From the NCBI GenBank assembly GCA_945901065.1, contig CAMDKI010000007.1:141714-205713 (forward strand): a stretch of DNA of 64,000 bases. Reading direction: 5' to 3'. Within the stretch, counting starts at the first letter, position 1. Every line of letters starts with the position of its first letter. Made by a program: the position numbers and the translations under genes. This DNA is from Chitinophaga pinensis. Lineage in GTDB: Bacteria > Bacteroidota > Bacteroidia > Chitinophagales > CAIOSU01. This document shows positions 35,822 to 44,743 of this stretch, piece by piece. The notes below the pieces were generated by a model. It ran no database searches. It was not told the origin of the DNA and saw nothing but the letters and a program-made list of their open reading frames with translations.

Positions 35822-37633
35822 ATGAAAGTCATATTTATACTACTCATAGCCTGCACCTTTACGGTGCAGGCACAAGTAGGTACTGACCAAAGCCTAGCTT
35901 TGCAGTACTATCAAAATAGCGAATACGAGAAAGCTGCCGAGCTTTACGAAAAACTGTACGATAAAAATCCCCAATCAGACATCTATTACCGTTACCTCTA
36001 CAATTGTTGGCTCAAAACAAAAGAGTACGACAAGCTAGAGAAGGTAGTGAAGCGCAATATCAAAAAACATCCCGAAATACTATTTTACCTTGTCGACCTT
36101 GGTTACCTGTACAAGGAAACCGGAAATATTGCCGGTAGCCAAGCCGAATATGGCAAGGCTTTGGACAAATTGATACCCGACGAGCGAACCACAAGGGAGC
36201 TTGCCAATGCCTTCATTTCTTATGGCGAAAACGAGCAAGCAGCGCAGGCTTACCTAAGAGGGCGCAAGTTGTTGGTAAGCAACGGTGCCGACCCAGCATT
36301 ATTTACATTCGATTTGGCGGATTTATACCAACGAATGATTAAGAAGCCTGAAGCCATTGAAAGCTACTTGGATTTTATCAAGTTCAACCCGCACCTCATG
36401 CAAGATGTGCAGAGCCGGCTGCAAGACCTTATCCAAGAAGATGCTTGGTACGATGAGTTGCAGCTTCAGTTGCTAGGGCGCATACAGAAAGCAGGCGATG
36501 TGGTGTATTCGGAAATGCTTATTTGGCAATACATACAGCGCAACAATTATAAGGCGGCCTTTATTCAAACCAAGGCGCTTGACAAACGCTTTAAGGAAAA
36601 CGGTTTTAGGGTAATAACGTTGGCAAGGGCAGCCAAAGGTAGTGGTGAACTTGATGCTGCTATTGAAGCATATCAATACATTATTGAAAAGGGAAACATC
36701 AGTGCCCTTTACCAAGTAAGCAAGCAGGAACTACTGGATACCCGAAAATTGAAGGTGACCAAAGGTTTTAACTATACCGATGACGACTTGAGTCAACTGC
36801 TACTGGGCTACAACTCGTTTATTGATGAGTTTGGCTTAAACAAACAAACGGTGCAAGTAATGCTTGATAAGGCCCAGTTGAAGGCATTTTATATGCACGA
36901 TATTGATTCGGCAATACTTATAGTAGAGCGCTTGATACTGATACCTGGGCTTGATAATACCGTAAACAGCAAAGCAAAACTGGAACTAGGAGATTATTAC
37001 CTACTTAAAGGCGAGGTATGGGAAAGTACGTTGCTATACAGCCAAGTTGACAAAGCCATGAAAGATGACCCCTTGGGCGAGTTGGCACGGTACAAAAACG
37101 CCCAGTTGAGCTACTATATGGCCGATTTTGAATGGGCACAGGCACAGTTGAATATTTTGAAAGGTGCTACAACGCATCTCATATCAAACGATGCCATATC
37201 ACTATCCACCTTTATTATGGATAATATGGGACTAGATACTACGCTTTATCCAATGCAAAAGTATGCTGAGGCGGAGCTTTTAGTATTTCAAAATGAATTT
37301 GATAAGGCCATGTCTTCATTAGATAGCATCAGTATGATATATCCGCAGCATACTTTGGCCGATGATATTGTAATGATGCGCGCCAAAATTGAGTTAAAGC
37401 GAAGGGACTATACCAAAGCTGCAGAATATTTCACTACCATTCGCACCAAATATGGGGAAGATATACTAGCCGACGACGCCACCTTTATGTTGGCTGAGCT
37501 ATACGAAACCGTATTGGATGATAAGGCCAAGGCAATGGAACTTTACCAAGATATATTGGTTACCTACAAAAGCAGTGTTTTAGTTGTCGAAGCCCGCAAA
37601 CGTTTCAGAATTTTGCGCGGCGACGAACTATAA
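35822..37633 (+). CDS. Tetratricopeptide repeat protein, secreted
   Basis: 603 residues from the ATG at 35822, with a signal peptide (MKVIFILLIACTFTVQAQ) cut near residue 18. The mature part is almost all TPR-like helices: early units around residues 25-130 (YYQNSEYEKAAELYEKLY, then DLGYLYKETGNIAGSQAEYG) and late ones at 450-600 (RRDYTKAAEYFTTIRTKYGE, then LAELYETVLDDKAKAMELYQ). It probably acts as a periplasmic scaffold; many Bacteroidota have one of this length upstream of a DUF4286 gene, as here. The specific partner is unknown. Upstream start codons would not give a signal peptide. Confidence 0.85.
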   Translation: MKVIFILLIACTFTVQAQVGTDQSLALQYYQNSEYEKAAELYEKLYDKNPQSDIYYRYLYNCWLKTKEYDKLEKVVKRNIKKHPEILFYLVDLGYLYKETGNIAGSQAEYGKALDKLIPDERTTRELANAFISYGENEQAAQAYLRGRKLLVSNGADPALFTFDLADLYQRMIKKPEAIESYLDFIKFNPHLMQDVQSRLQDLIQEDAWYDELQLQLLGRIQKAGDVVYSEMLIWQYIQRNNYKAAFIQTKALDKRFKENGFRVITLARAAKGSGELDAAIEAYQYIIEKGNISALYQVSKQELLDTRKLKVTKGFNYTDDDLSQLLLGYNSFIDEFGLNKQTVQVMLDKAQLKAFYMHDIDSAILIVERLILIPGLDNTVNSKAKLELGDYYLLKGEVWESTLLYSQVDKAMKDDPLGELARYKNAQLSYYMADFEWAQAQLNILKGATTHLISNDAISLSTFIMDNMGLDTTLYPMQKYAEAELLVFQNEFDKAMSSLDSISMIYPQHTLADDIVMMRAKIELKRRDYTKAAEYFTTIRTKYGEDILADDATFMLAELYETVLDDKAKAMELYQDILVTYKSSVLVVEARKRFRILRGDEL

Positions 37634-37667
37634 TTTTGCAATAAGACCTTATTATCAGCTCACCTAT

Positions 37668-37970
37668 ATGATTATTTACAACGTAACCATTAAAATTGAC
37701 CTAGACGTTCATGACGAATGGCTGGCTTGGATGAAATTGGAACACATACCCCGTGTGTTGGCCACTGGCTATTTTCACGACCACCGTATGCTGCGTATTT
37801 TGGAAGAAGACCAAAGGGATGGCATATCATATGCAGTGCAATACACTGCCAAAAACCTGCAAGATTACTTTACCTATGAAGCCGACCATGCCCCGGCGCT
37901 TAGGCAAGAAGTTTCCGACCGCTACCCCGATAAATTCGTGGCGTTTAGAACCTTGCTGAAGGTGGTTTGA
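37668..37970 (+). CDS. DUF4286-like small protein
   Basis: 100 residues from the ATG at 37668; a longer frame starting at 37584 overlaps the TPR gene and is a less likely start. The sequence MIIYNVTIKID...W..WM...HIP.V..TG.F matches the conserved N-terminal half of DUF4286 proteins, with a ferredoxin-like fold expected. The role of the family is unknown. It lies 34 bp after the TPR gene stop, same strand, and likely shares its transcript. Three bases separate its stop from that of the convergent phosphatidylserine decarboxylase-like gene. Confidence 0.85.
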   Translation: MIIYNVTIKIDLDVHDEWLAWMKLEHIPRVLATGYFHDHRMLRILEEDQRDGISYAVQYTAKNLQDYFTYEADHAPALRQEVSDRYPDKFVAFRTLLKVV

Positions 37971-37973
37971 TAA

Positions 37974-38627
37974 CTACTGAACTTCCTTTGCAAGCACCGT
38001 TTCGCCATCATAAACCCTATCGCCGGGTTTGGCAATAACCTCAACACCTTCAGGAAAAATAACCGTTACTTGGCTACCAAGTTTTATTACCCCAATTACA
38101 TCGCCTTGGGCTACCTCTTTAGTGCCACCAGCTACCATAAAATCTTCGATACGACGAGCAGCAAAACCGGCTAATTGAATGATTTTGTATTTGGTACCTT
38201 TCGTCGATTCGAATAGCATGGTGTTGTGCTCGTTTTCATAGCGCATCCCATAATCGTTTTCATGCACTAGTGCGTTGTGAAACTCCCCTTTGGTATATAC
38301 ACTGCTTAGGTATTTACCTGCAATCATACTTCGCTGGTAGTGTATGTTGTGCAGGTTGAGGGTAATGGATACCAAAGTACCACGAGTAGCACCCATACCG
38401 TCGGTCATTACCTGTATGGCACCGTTAAGGTCTTTAGGCACAATTTCCACATCCTTATCCCATTCTTTTACGGCATAAACCAAGCCATCGGCTGGGCTCA
38501 CAAATACGGTAGGGTCATTGGGTATGTTCCTGTCAGGTAAACGCAGAAAATATAGTTGGTGAAACGCTTGATAGGCGCCAAAAAGCACTACCAATACTAT
38601 TGCAAGACGAATGAGCCACTTCTTCAT
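37974..38627 (-). CDS. Phosphatidylserine decarboxylase-like protein
   Basis: 217 residues, the length of the short (archaeal/class II) type, with one N-terminal helix. Family motifs: FVSPADGLVYAV, LNLHNIHYQRS and RYENEHNTML, and the self-cleavage site near Ser185 in KLGSQVTVIFP, where the family usually has (R/L)GSxV. Cleavage before Ser185 would form a pyruvoyl group in the small subunit. It could decarboxylate phosphatidylserine to phosphatidylethanolamine on the membrane. No phosphatidylserine synthase gene lies beside it in the window. A related archaetidylserine-type role is possible. Confidence 0.8.
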   Translation of the reverse strand: MKKWLIRLAIVLVVLFGAYQAFHQLYFLRLPDRNIPNDPTVFVSPADGLVYAVKEWDKDVEIVPKDLNGAIQVMTDGMGATRGTLVSITLNLHNIHYQRSMIAGKYLSSVYTKGEFHNALVHENDYGMRYENEHNTMLFESTKGTKYKIIQLAGFAARRIEDFMVAGGTKEVAQGDVIGVIKLGSQVTVIFPEGVEVIAKPGDRVYDGETVLAKEVQ

Positions 38628-38763
38628 GGTGCAAAGCTACACAAAAACGCCCGTTTACGATAGGCAGCAGTAAGCAACCATTATACAAAAACAAGTATCT
38701 TAGTATCTCGAACGGGGGTTAAGTTCCTATCACTCCCAAATGACTACGTTAAATTAGATACCC

Positions 38764-40650
38764 ATGAAAAAATTAACTGCCACATTAATTTTTACCATGC
38801 TGGTTGTTGTCTATTGCACCGCCAGTGTTGCCATTAGCAATTTAAGCTACAATGTACAAGCAGCCAATGTGTTGCGCTACGATGTTAGTTTCAGCGTATC
38901 GCCAGATTCAAGGGCATATGTGGAGTATTACTATTTAGATGGCACCGATACTATTTGGGGCTATACCGAAATACAAGATTCTGCCGCCACGCACGATTTT
39001 ACGCTAGTTGGGTTGGTATCATCAACGGCCTATCGTTTCCGCCCAGCGGCATTTGATGCTTCGGGTATTAGTTATGGTACTTGGACGAGCTTTACCACTG
39101 CAGCCTTGCCAAATGCTTTACCATCCATCACTTCGTTACCGGTGCCTAATACCTCAACTACTGAGGGTTACATTTTTACGAATACAGCAAGGGCTGGTTT
39201 GTTTTTCAATAATGAAGGTGAAACTGCTCAAATCTTTGACCGCAAAGGTAACTTAGTTTGGTACCAGTTTATTGATGCGGTTACTGCGCCAGGATTTTAC
39301 CAATGCAAATACGCTTACCCAAGTGGCGAGCAGCGTGTAGTGCTTACCAGCTGCCACGAGTTGGTAGAAATATCATTAGCCGGTGAGGAGATTACCCGTA
39401 TTGCGCTTCAAGGTGCCGATACCAATTATTACTTTCACCACGATGTAATCAAAAAGCCAAACGGTAATTATTTGGCCATTGCTGCCAATCCTATTCGTTT
39501 AGATTTTAGTGGCACTGGCGGTGCAGCGGATAGCTTGGTAATATCAGAGAGCATTTTGGAGTTTACCCCAGCGGGCAGCTTGGTGTGGCAGTGGGATGCT
39601 AAGAACCAATTGGATACTACAAGTTTTGTGGAAAACGCACAAGGCAACTACTGGTTTAACAAGTTCCCAGGTTCGTATAGTTGGTTGCATACCAATTCGT
39701 TGGATATTGATTTGGATGGGGGCATATTACTTTCTGCCCGTAAATCGAGCCAGGTTTTCAAAATCAATCCAAATAATAAGAGCATCATTTTTACAGCGGG
39801 TAACCCAGGCTCATTTGATATATACCCAGTGAGCAACAGGTTTAAAGGTCAGCATTGCGTAACCGTTACAGGAGGCAACCGATATATGGTATACGACAAT
39901 TTGAGTAAGGATACCGTAAGCCGAGTGGTGGAGTACTTTGCAAGTGGTTATGATAACTCATTTAGGCAGCAATGGGAGTATGTACTTCCGCTTTATAGCC
40001 CAGTGTTGGGCAGTGCCTACCAGTTGGACAATGATAACATATTGATAGGTACGGGCACGGGTAGTTCTATTATAGAACTAGATGCTACCAGGCAAAACAA
40101 AGTACTTGAAATGAACCATAGTGAAGTGCTTTATCGCGCCTATAGCATAGCCTCGTTGTATGCAGCACCACCTGCTATATCTTTTGCAGTGGTTGATACC
40201 TTTTGTGGCAGCAATTTACAACCCGTAACCCTTACCGCAACCCCTGCACCGGGTTTTTTTACTGGCCCAGGTGTAACTGGCAATGTGTTTGACCCCGTAG
40301 CTGCAGGCCCCGGCGCACACGAGCTGGTTTACCACTATGGCTGGGCAACTAAAACCATAACGGTAGGCTGTGTGGGCATTGAGGATGTAAATGGCCTTAG
40401 CGTTGATTTAAAGCTATATCCTAACCCATCAACGGGTTTGGTAAACTTTAGTTACCAGTTGCAACAAAACCATCAGGCGCACTGGTCGGTGGTAGACCTA
40501 ACAGGTAAGTTGGTTGCCGAAGGCAATACTGGCACCATGAGCGGTCAGGTTGAATTTTCGGTTGACTTGTCTAGCTTGAGTAAGGGCTTTTATGTAGCCC
40601 AGCTAGAAGTTAACGGACAGCGCACTTACACTAGGTTGGCTTTGCAATAA
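38764..40650 (+). CDS. Second ASST-family secreted protein with FN3-like N-terminus and T9SS type A domain
   Basis: 628 residues. A signal peptide (about 1-23) is followed by a fibronectin-type-III-like domain (about 25-118), an ASST beta-propeller (about 135-475) and a T9SS type A sorting domain (LKLYPNPSTGLVNFSYQ, ending TYTRLALQ). The propeller keeps the family landmarks: FHHDVIKKPNGNYLAIA, LVWQWDA, SWLHTNSLDIDLDGGILLS, IFTAGNPG and QHCVTVTGGNRYMVYDN. The protein at 25666 has the same core without the FN3 domain. A region with FTGPGVTGNVFDP, which resembles Bacteroidota Ig-like linker modules, precedes the sorting domain. Sulfotransfer is not demonstrated for this branch. Confidence 0.82.
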   Translation: MKKLTATLIFTMLVVVYCTASVAISNLSYNVQAANVLRYDVSFSVSPDSRAYVEYYYLDGTDTIWGYTEIQDSAATHDFTLVGLVSSTAYRFRPAAFDASGISYGTWTSFTTAALPNALPSITSLPVPNTSTTEGYIFTNTARAGLFFNNEGETAQIFDRKGNLVWYQFIDAVTAPGFYQCKYAYPSGEQRVVLTSCHELVEISLAGEEITRIALQGADTNYYFHHDVIKKPNGNYLAIAANPIRLDFSGTGGAADSLVISESILEFTPAGSLVWQWDAKNQLDTTSFVENAQGNYWFNKFPGSYSWLHTNSLDIDLDGGILLSARKSSQVFKINPNNKSIIFTAGNPGSFDIYPVSNRFKGQHCVTVTGGNRYMVYDNLSKDTVSRVVEYFASGYDNSFRQQWEYVLPLYSPVLGSAYQLDNDNILIGTGTGSSIIELDATRQNKVLEMNHSEVLYRAYSIASLYAAPPAISFAVVDTFCGSNLQPVTLTATPAPGFFTGPGVTGNVFDPVAAGPGAHELVYHYGWATKTITVGCVGIEDVNGLSVDLKLYPNPSTGLVNFSYQLQQNHQAHWSVVDLTGKLVAEGNTGTMSGQVEFSVDLSSLSKGFYVAQLEVNGQRTYTRLALQ

Positions 40651-40681
40651 GAATTCAATGGGGATTGGGGTTTTGTATTAA

Positions 40682-41629
40682 TTATCCTTCGACACCCAAT
40701 TGTAGCTTTTTCTTTTCTAAATCTACGTCTTCCATCCAGTTGCCATCTTTCTGCTTGGGCGGCAGTATTAGTGGGTTTCCCAAATAATCAACTCGCTTGC
40801 CTGGGTATATATGCGTTGCCCAAAGGTAGCCAGCCAACGATTCTTGGTTAAGATTTGGGTGGATGTATGGTGCTATTTCTTTTTCGTGGTATTCGGGCAG
40901 CAAGCTCCAGTGAAGCCCGGGCTTTTCGTGGTGTATGCCATGGAAACCATTGTTGAAAGCAAAAAAGTTAAGGAAGGGCGAAACGAAATTGCGCGAATGG
41001 TTATACTCATGGGTTTCGTCGCAGCCATCGTGTTGCCAGTAGTTGGTACCCACTATGCCCCAAGCAGCATAAAAGTGCGGTATAACCAATAGCATCAATG
41101 CTTTTGGCCAATCAATTATTAGTAAGGCTATTTTTACGCCCATCACTATCACCATTTCTAGTACATATTGCCGATACCAATTAGGGCGCTCCTTGCGCAT
41201 CATGTTGCTAAAAACTTGCTCGTCCTTCATGATGCCCGGCGCCATGATAAAAAAGAACAACAGCTGATTAAGCAAGTTCCACTTGAAACGAGCCTTTTGG
41301 GTACGTATGCGGTCTTTATCGGTTTGGGTGTGGTTGTGGTGGCTAAAGTTATGCCCTGGCACGTAAGCGCTAACGCTATGGCCGTAAGTAAAGCTCATAA
41401 GCACTTGGAAGGCTTTGTTCCAGCCCCGACTGCGGAAAATAGGGTGGTGAATGGTGTTGTGCACGATAACCGCACAAAAGAACGACCACACCGACAAAAA
41501 CATAATTATAGGCACCCGCAGATACCACTGTTCCGGAAAAAAGAACCAAGCTGCAATGGTTGCGGCGAAGTAAATAAACACAAACGCCAAGGTGCGTCTG
41601 TCGGCTTTGTAGCGAAGTTCAGGAAACAT
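40682..41629 (-). CDS. Membrane fatty acid desaturase family protein
   Basis: 315 residues, typical length. The three histidine boxes that bind the di-iron site are present: HNTIHH (about residue 57), HNFSHHNHT (about 93) and NNGFHGIHHEKPG (about 227), among four to five membrane helices. It introduces double bonds or hydroxyl groups in fatty acids, carotenoids or sphingolipids; the substrate cannot be read. The tail after residue 250 is hydrophilic. Its 3' end faces the ASST gene (31-bp gap). A weak promoter-like TACCTTTA exists upstream. Confidence 0.9.
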   Translation of the reverse strand: MFPELRYKADRRTLAFVFIYFAATIAAWFFFPEQWYLRVPIIMFLSVWSFFCAVIVHNTIHHPIFRSRGWNKAFQVLMSFTYGHSVSAYVPGHNFSHHNHTQTDKDRIRTQKARFKWNLLNQLLFFFIMAPGIMKDEQVFSNMMRKERPNWYRQYVLEMVIVMGVKIALLIIDWPKALMLLVIPHFYAAWGIVGTNYWQHDGCDETHEYNHSRNFVSPFLNFFAFNNGFHGIHHEKPGLHWSLLPEYHEKEIAPYIHPNLNQESLAGYLWATHIYPGKRVDYLGNPLILPPKQKDGNWMEDVDLEKKKLQLGVEG

Positions 41630-41832
41630 ATAGGGTAAAGGTAAAAGAAAGTTGGATTATTGCCTACAATTAAATAAAATGCGCATGTGTAATCGTTGAG
41701 TCAATTCTTTAATTGCAATAAGAAGTGATGGCCAAATAAACTGCTGCCATGTTTAAACGCACTGATGAATCTTAGGCTTGAGCATGATAATAAATACAAG
41801 ATTTGAATTATAATAGTTGTAAATTGACAAAA

Positions 41833-42159
41833 ATGGATACCATGAACCAAACAGATAAAAGCAATAAAGAAGATAGCGGAGCCGATAAAAAATTTCTTGG
41901 CTACCCGCACTACGATAGCAAAAACGACATTTACAATAACGAAGACGAGCTTGAAAATATAGACCCAAGCGACCTTGCACACAGGAAGAGCAAAAACGTT
42001 CCTACCAACCAGCTCAATGAGATGGAATCGGATGGTGAGTTTATGGGCGAAGACTTAGACGTTCCCGGCGCCGAGTTGGACAATGCCCAAGAAGACATCG
42101 GCAGCGAAGACGAGGAAAATAACTACTACAGTTTGGGTGGCGATAACCATGATGATTAG
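41833..42159 (+). CDS. Conserved small acidic Bacteroidota protein
   Basis: 108 residues from the ATG at 41833 (an ATG at 41842 is also possible). Very acidic, hydrophilic and probably disordered, with the sequence run FLGYPHYDSKNDIYNNEDE near the start and EDEENNYYSLGGDNHDD at the end. I recall similar short acidic proteins with this SLGGDNH ending in many Bacteroidota genomes; no function is known. No signal or membrane segment. The codon use and reading frame are clean. It converges with the hypothetical secreted protein gene at 42182. Confidence 0.8.
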   Translation: MDTMNQTDKSNKEDSGADKKFLGYPHYDSKNDIYNNEDELENIDPSDLAHRKSKNVPTNQLNEMESDGEFMGEDLDVPGAELDNAQEDIGSEDEENNYYSLGGDNHDD

Positions 42160-42181
42160 ACCTACTAACTACAATTGCATT

Positions 42182-42655
42182 TTACCACCGTGTATTATTC
42201 AGCAAATCGGGGCTGCTGTTGCCGGGGCCTGGGGCTTGGTCAGTGTTTGCCTTTAGGAATTTATCCATGCGGTCTGGGTCGAGGGAGCCATTCGGCAATA
42301 TAAAACCAGAAAGGTACATTTCCTTCAAAAGGTCTTTGGGGTCTCTTAGTGTTATAAAATCTTTGTTTACTAATGAGAACTGCACCATGTAGTAATACGC
42401 AGGTAGGCTTTTTTCTACCCAAGTATTGCCTTCACGCACCTGTATGCTTTTACTGTAAGCGTATGGCACTATCACAAAAAGCGGTTGTTTGCCATCGGCA
42501 GTAGTAAACGCGCAAGGGTCGTGCAATACCTTTTTGCACTCCTTTTTAACGAATGCCGAGTCGTCAACAAACACTATATCGCCTTTCTCTTTTACTTTTT
42601 GCCCCATCAAGGTAAGGGCAAATAAGAGTATCGTTGAGGTGAAAAACAATTTCAT
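42182..42655 (-). CDS. Hypothetical secreted protein
   Basis: 157 residues with a short signal peptide (MKLFFTSTILLFALTLMGQ, cut about residue 19). The mature part has two cysteines near each other (KKECKKVLHDPC) that could form a disulfide, and a run of aromatic residues (PAYYYMVQF). I recognise no family. It follows the endonuclease/exonuclease/phosphatase gene on the same strand by 10 bp and is probably co-transcribed after it. Likely periplasmic. Function unknown. Confidence 0.75.
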   Translation of the reverse strand: MKLFFTSTILLFALTLMGQKVKEKGDIVFVDDSAFVKKECKKVLHDPCAFTTADGKQPLFVIVPYAYSKSIQVREGNTWVEKSLPAYYYMVQFSLVNKDFITLRDPKDLLKEMYLSGFILPNGSLDPDRMDKFLKANTDQAPGPGNSSPDLLNNTRW

Positions 42656-42665
42656 GGGTAGTTTT

Positions 42666-43739
42666 TTATTTCAATCTCACTTCTAGTTTCACAGGCTGGT
42701 GGTCGCTGTAAGCAAACTGCATATCAATAGTTTGCACATTCAGCATTTCCACATTAGGGCTTAAAAGGTAGTAGTCAATAAGGTCGGTGGTGGTTTCACC
42801 AGCAATGTATGCCTTTACCAAGTTACGGTTGGTTGGGTGGCTCATGTCGTAGGCAAAAGTCCAACCTTCGGGCATAAAGTCTTTGGCAATAATGCCTTGG
42901 TCGTAAGTGTCCTTGCCTTGATTAAAGTGGTTCTGCGGGAAATCGGGTGGGTTTTGGTTCCAGTCGCCACCAACTACAACGTAATTGCCTTTTTCGTATT
43001 CAGTGGTTACAAATTTCTTGAGGTACGCCATCTCCTCTCCCTTAAGTTTGCCATCGCTATCGTAGGCACTATTGTGCGTGTTTATTACCAATAGTTCTTT
43101 GCCACTTGCCAATGGGTAACGCATTACTAGCATACACCTATCCAAAAAGAAAACCTTGGTAGGCCAAGAAAACTCTCCAGGGTATTGCAATCGGGTAGCG
43201 CTGCTCGGGGTGTATTTACTGTAGGTGCCCAAGCCCGCTTCTACCTTGCCCAAGGCATTGGCTGGGTTGCCCAATGGCATAGGCACAAATCCTACATGAT
43301 AGTTGGTGGCATAAGTATATACGTATCCTGGGAGGCTGGCGGCTACCCGGTGCAGTTCGTTGTTATAATAGCTGCGCTTGCTGTTAGTGTCAATTTCTTG
43401 TATCAATATAAAGTCGGTTCCTGCATATTCGGCCAAAGTGCGTTCAATGCCACCCATATAAACTTCATGTTGTTCTTGGCTGGGGCGCACTTTTTCGCCT
43501 CCGTCGTAAAAGAAGTCCTCTTTTTCTCCCAAACCGCCGTAACCAATATTCCAGATAAGGAAAGAAAAATTATTGCTGGCGATAGTTTCCTCGCTGTTAC
43601 CCCAAAAGGTAAGCGGAATGGTCTCTTCAGGCTGATAATCGGTAGCCGTGCCGTAGGCGATAACACCCCCTATATAGAGCCCAAAAATTAAAATCGGGAT
43701 AATTAGCACTAGTAGTACCCTAATTATTGTTTTTTTCAT
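42666..43739 (-). CDS. Endonuclease/exonuclease/phosphatase family protein, membrane-anchored
   Basis: 357 residues with one N-terminal helix (residues 4-27). The catalytic fold is visible: FLIWNIGYGG (metal-binding Asn), ILIQEIDTNS (Glu), LLVINTHNSA (His), VVVGGDWNQNP (Asp/Asn pair) and a final YSDHQPVKLEV (Asp-His). Relatives cleave DNA, phosphoinositides, sphingomyelin or other phosphodiesters. The anchor places the domain outside the cytoplasm, so a lipid or extracellular DNA substrate fits better than chromosomal DNA. The set of residues looks complete. Confidence 0.85.
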   Translation of the reverse strand: MKKTIIRVLLVLIIPILIFGLYIGGVIAYGTATDYQPEETIPLTFWGNSEETIASNNFSFLIWNIGYGGLGEKEDFFYDGGEKVRPSQEQHEVYMGGIERTLAEYAGTDFILIQEIDTNSKRSYYNNELHRVAASLPGYVYTYATNYHVGFVPMPLGNPANALGKVEAGLGTYSKYTPSSATRLQYPGEFSWPTKVFFLDRCMLVMRYPLASGKELLVINTHNSAYDSDGKLKGEEMAYLKKFVTTEYEKGNYVVVGGDWNQNPPDFPQNHFNQGKDTYDQGIIAKDFMPEGWTFAYDMSHPTNRNLVKAYIAGETTTDLIDYYLLSPNVEMLNVQTIDMQFAYSDHQPVKLEVRLK

Positions 43740-43820
43740 GCCAGATTTTATAAATTTAACAACGAGGTCTTTATATCGAGGCCTAAATTAGAAAGAATAT
43801 CGGCAGAATGCGAAATGCTA

Positions 43821-43828
43821 TATCTTTG
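43821..43828 (+). promoter_or_regulatory. Possible -7 promoter element
   Basis: TATCTTTG fits the TAnnTTTG -7 element exactly, 47 nt before the ATG of the lipase-like gene. No convincing -33 TTTG lies 19-20 bp upstream, so confidence is low. Confidence 0.35.
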
Positions 43829-43875
43829 TACCTTATGTACACACCATATCCTATTGTTAACGAAACTCTCGTTGC

Positions 43876-44724
43876 ATGAGCACGCGGGAGTTTTCGTGGA
43901 AAACCATTGATGGCCTAAAAATATATGGCAAGTATTGGTCGCCAGATAATGGCATTAAAGGAGTTGTATGCCTTGTTCATGGCATGGGTGAGCATATTAA
44001 CCGCTACGAGCATGTTGCCGAAATGCTTACCGACCATGGTTATGCCCTAATTGGCTACGATCACCGCGGCCACGGGCAAAGCGAAGGGCAACGGGGTCAT
44101 ACTCCCTCTTACGACTATTTATTAAACTCAGTGGATGACTTACTGAGTAAAGCACAAGAGTATTTTCCGGAAATACCCCAAATACTTTATGGCCATAGTA
44201 TGGGCGGTGGCTTGGTACTTAACTATGCTTTGCAGTGGCAGCCACAAATAGCAGGCGTTATAGCCTCATCGCCTTGGTTGAAGCTAGCATTTGAGCCGCC
44301 CAAAGCATTGGTAACCCTGGCCAAAGTGGTTAATAAGGTTTTGCCTAGTTTTAGCCAAAGCACTAAGCTGGATGCTAAAGCCATTTCGCGAGACCAAGCC
44401 GTGGTGAAAGCCTATGAAGACGACCCACTAGTGCATGATAAAATAAGCAGTGGGTTCTACCTCTCTACATATCAGGCAGGCCTTTGGGCCCTGGACCATG
44501 CCGATGAATTGCATTTACCTTTACTACTGTTTCATGGAACCGAAGACCAGCTAACTTCGTATGAAGCTAGCAAGGAATTTGCCAAGAAAGCAGGCGATTT
44601 AGTTACCTTCCGCTTGTTTAATGGTGCCTATCATGAAATACACAACGACCTATGCAAACAAGAATTGTTTGATTTGATGATAAACTGGTTGGACTCCAGA
44701 GTAGGTAACGAAGAAGAGGAGTAA
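43876..44724 (+). CDS. Alpha/beta hydrolase, monoacylglycerol-lipase-like
   Basis: 282 residues. The family start (LVHGMGEH and GYDHRGHGQSEG) leads to the nucleophile elbow YGHSMGGG with Ser108, then HGTEDQLTS (Asp) and AYHEIHND (His), forming a complete triad. The HGxxEH and RGHGxS motifs are those of the serine aminopeptidase S33/monoacylglycerol lipase group. It probably hydrolyses short- or medium-chain glycerol esters in the cytoplasm; no signal peptide is present. It is followed after 19 bp by the DnaQ-GIY-YIG gene. The acidic tail EEEE is unremarkable. Confidence 0.88.
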   Translation: MSTREFSWKTIDGLKIYGKYWSPDNGIKGVVCLVHGMGEHINRYEHVAEMLTDHGYALIGYDHRGHGQSEGQRGHTPSYDYLLNSVDDLLSKAQEYFPEIPQILYGHSMGGGLVLNYALQWQPQIAGVIASSPWLKLAFEPPKALVTLAKVVNKVLPSFSQSTKLDAKAISRDQAVVKAYEDDPLVHDKISSGFYLSTYQAGLWALDHADELHLPLLLFHGTEDQLTSYEASKEFAKKAGDLVTFRLFNGAYHEIHNDLCKQELFDLMINWLDSRVGNEEEE

Positions 44725-44743
44725 GCCAATCGGCTACGTGATT

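Noticed and set aside
40811..41638. Plus-strand frames of 93 and 156 residues over the desaturase gene
   Set aside because: The minus strand keeps all three histidine boxes; the other frames are His- and Val-rich shadows of it.
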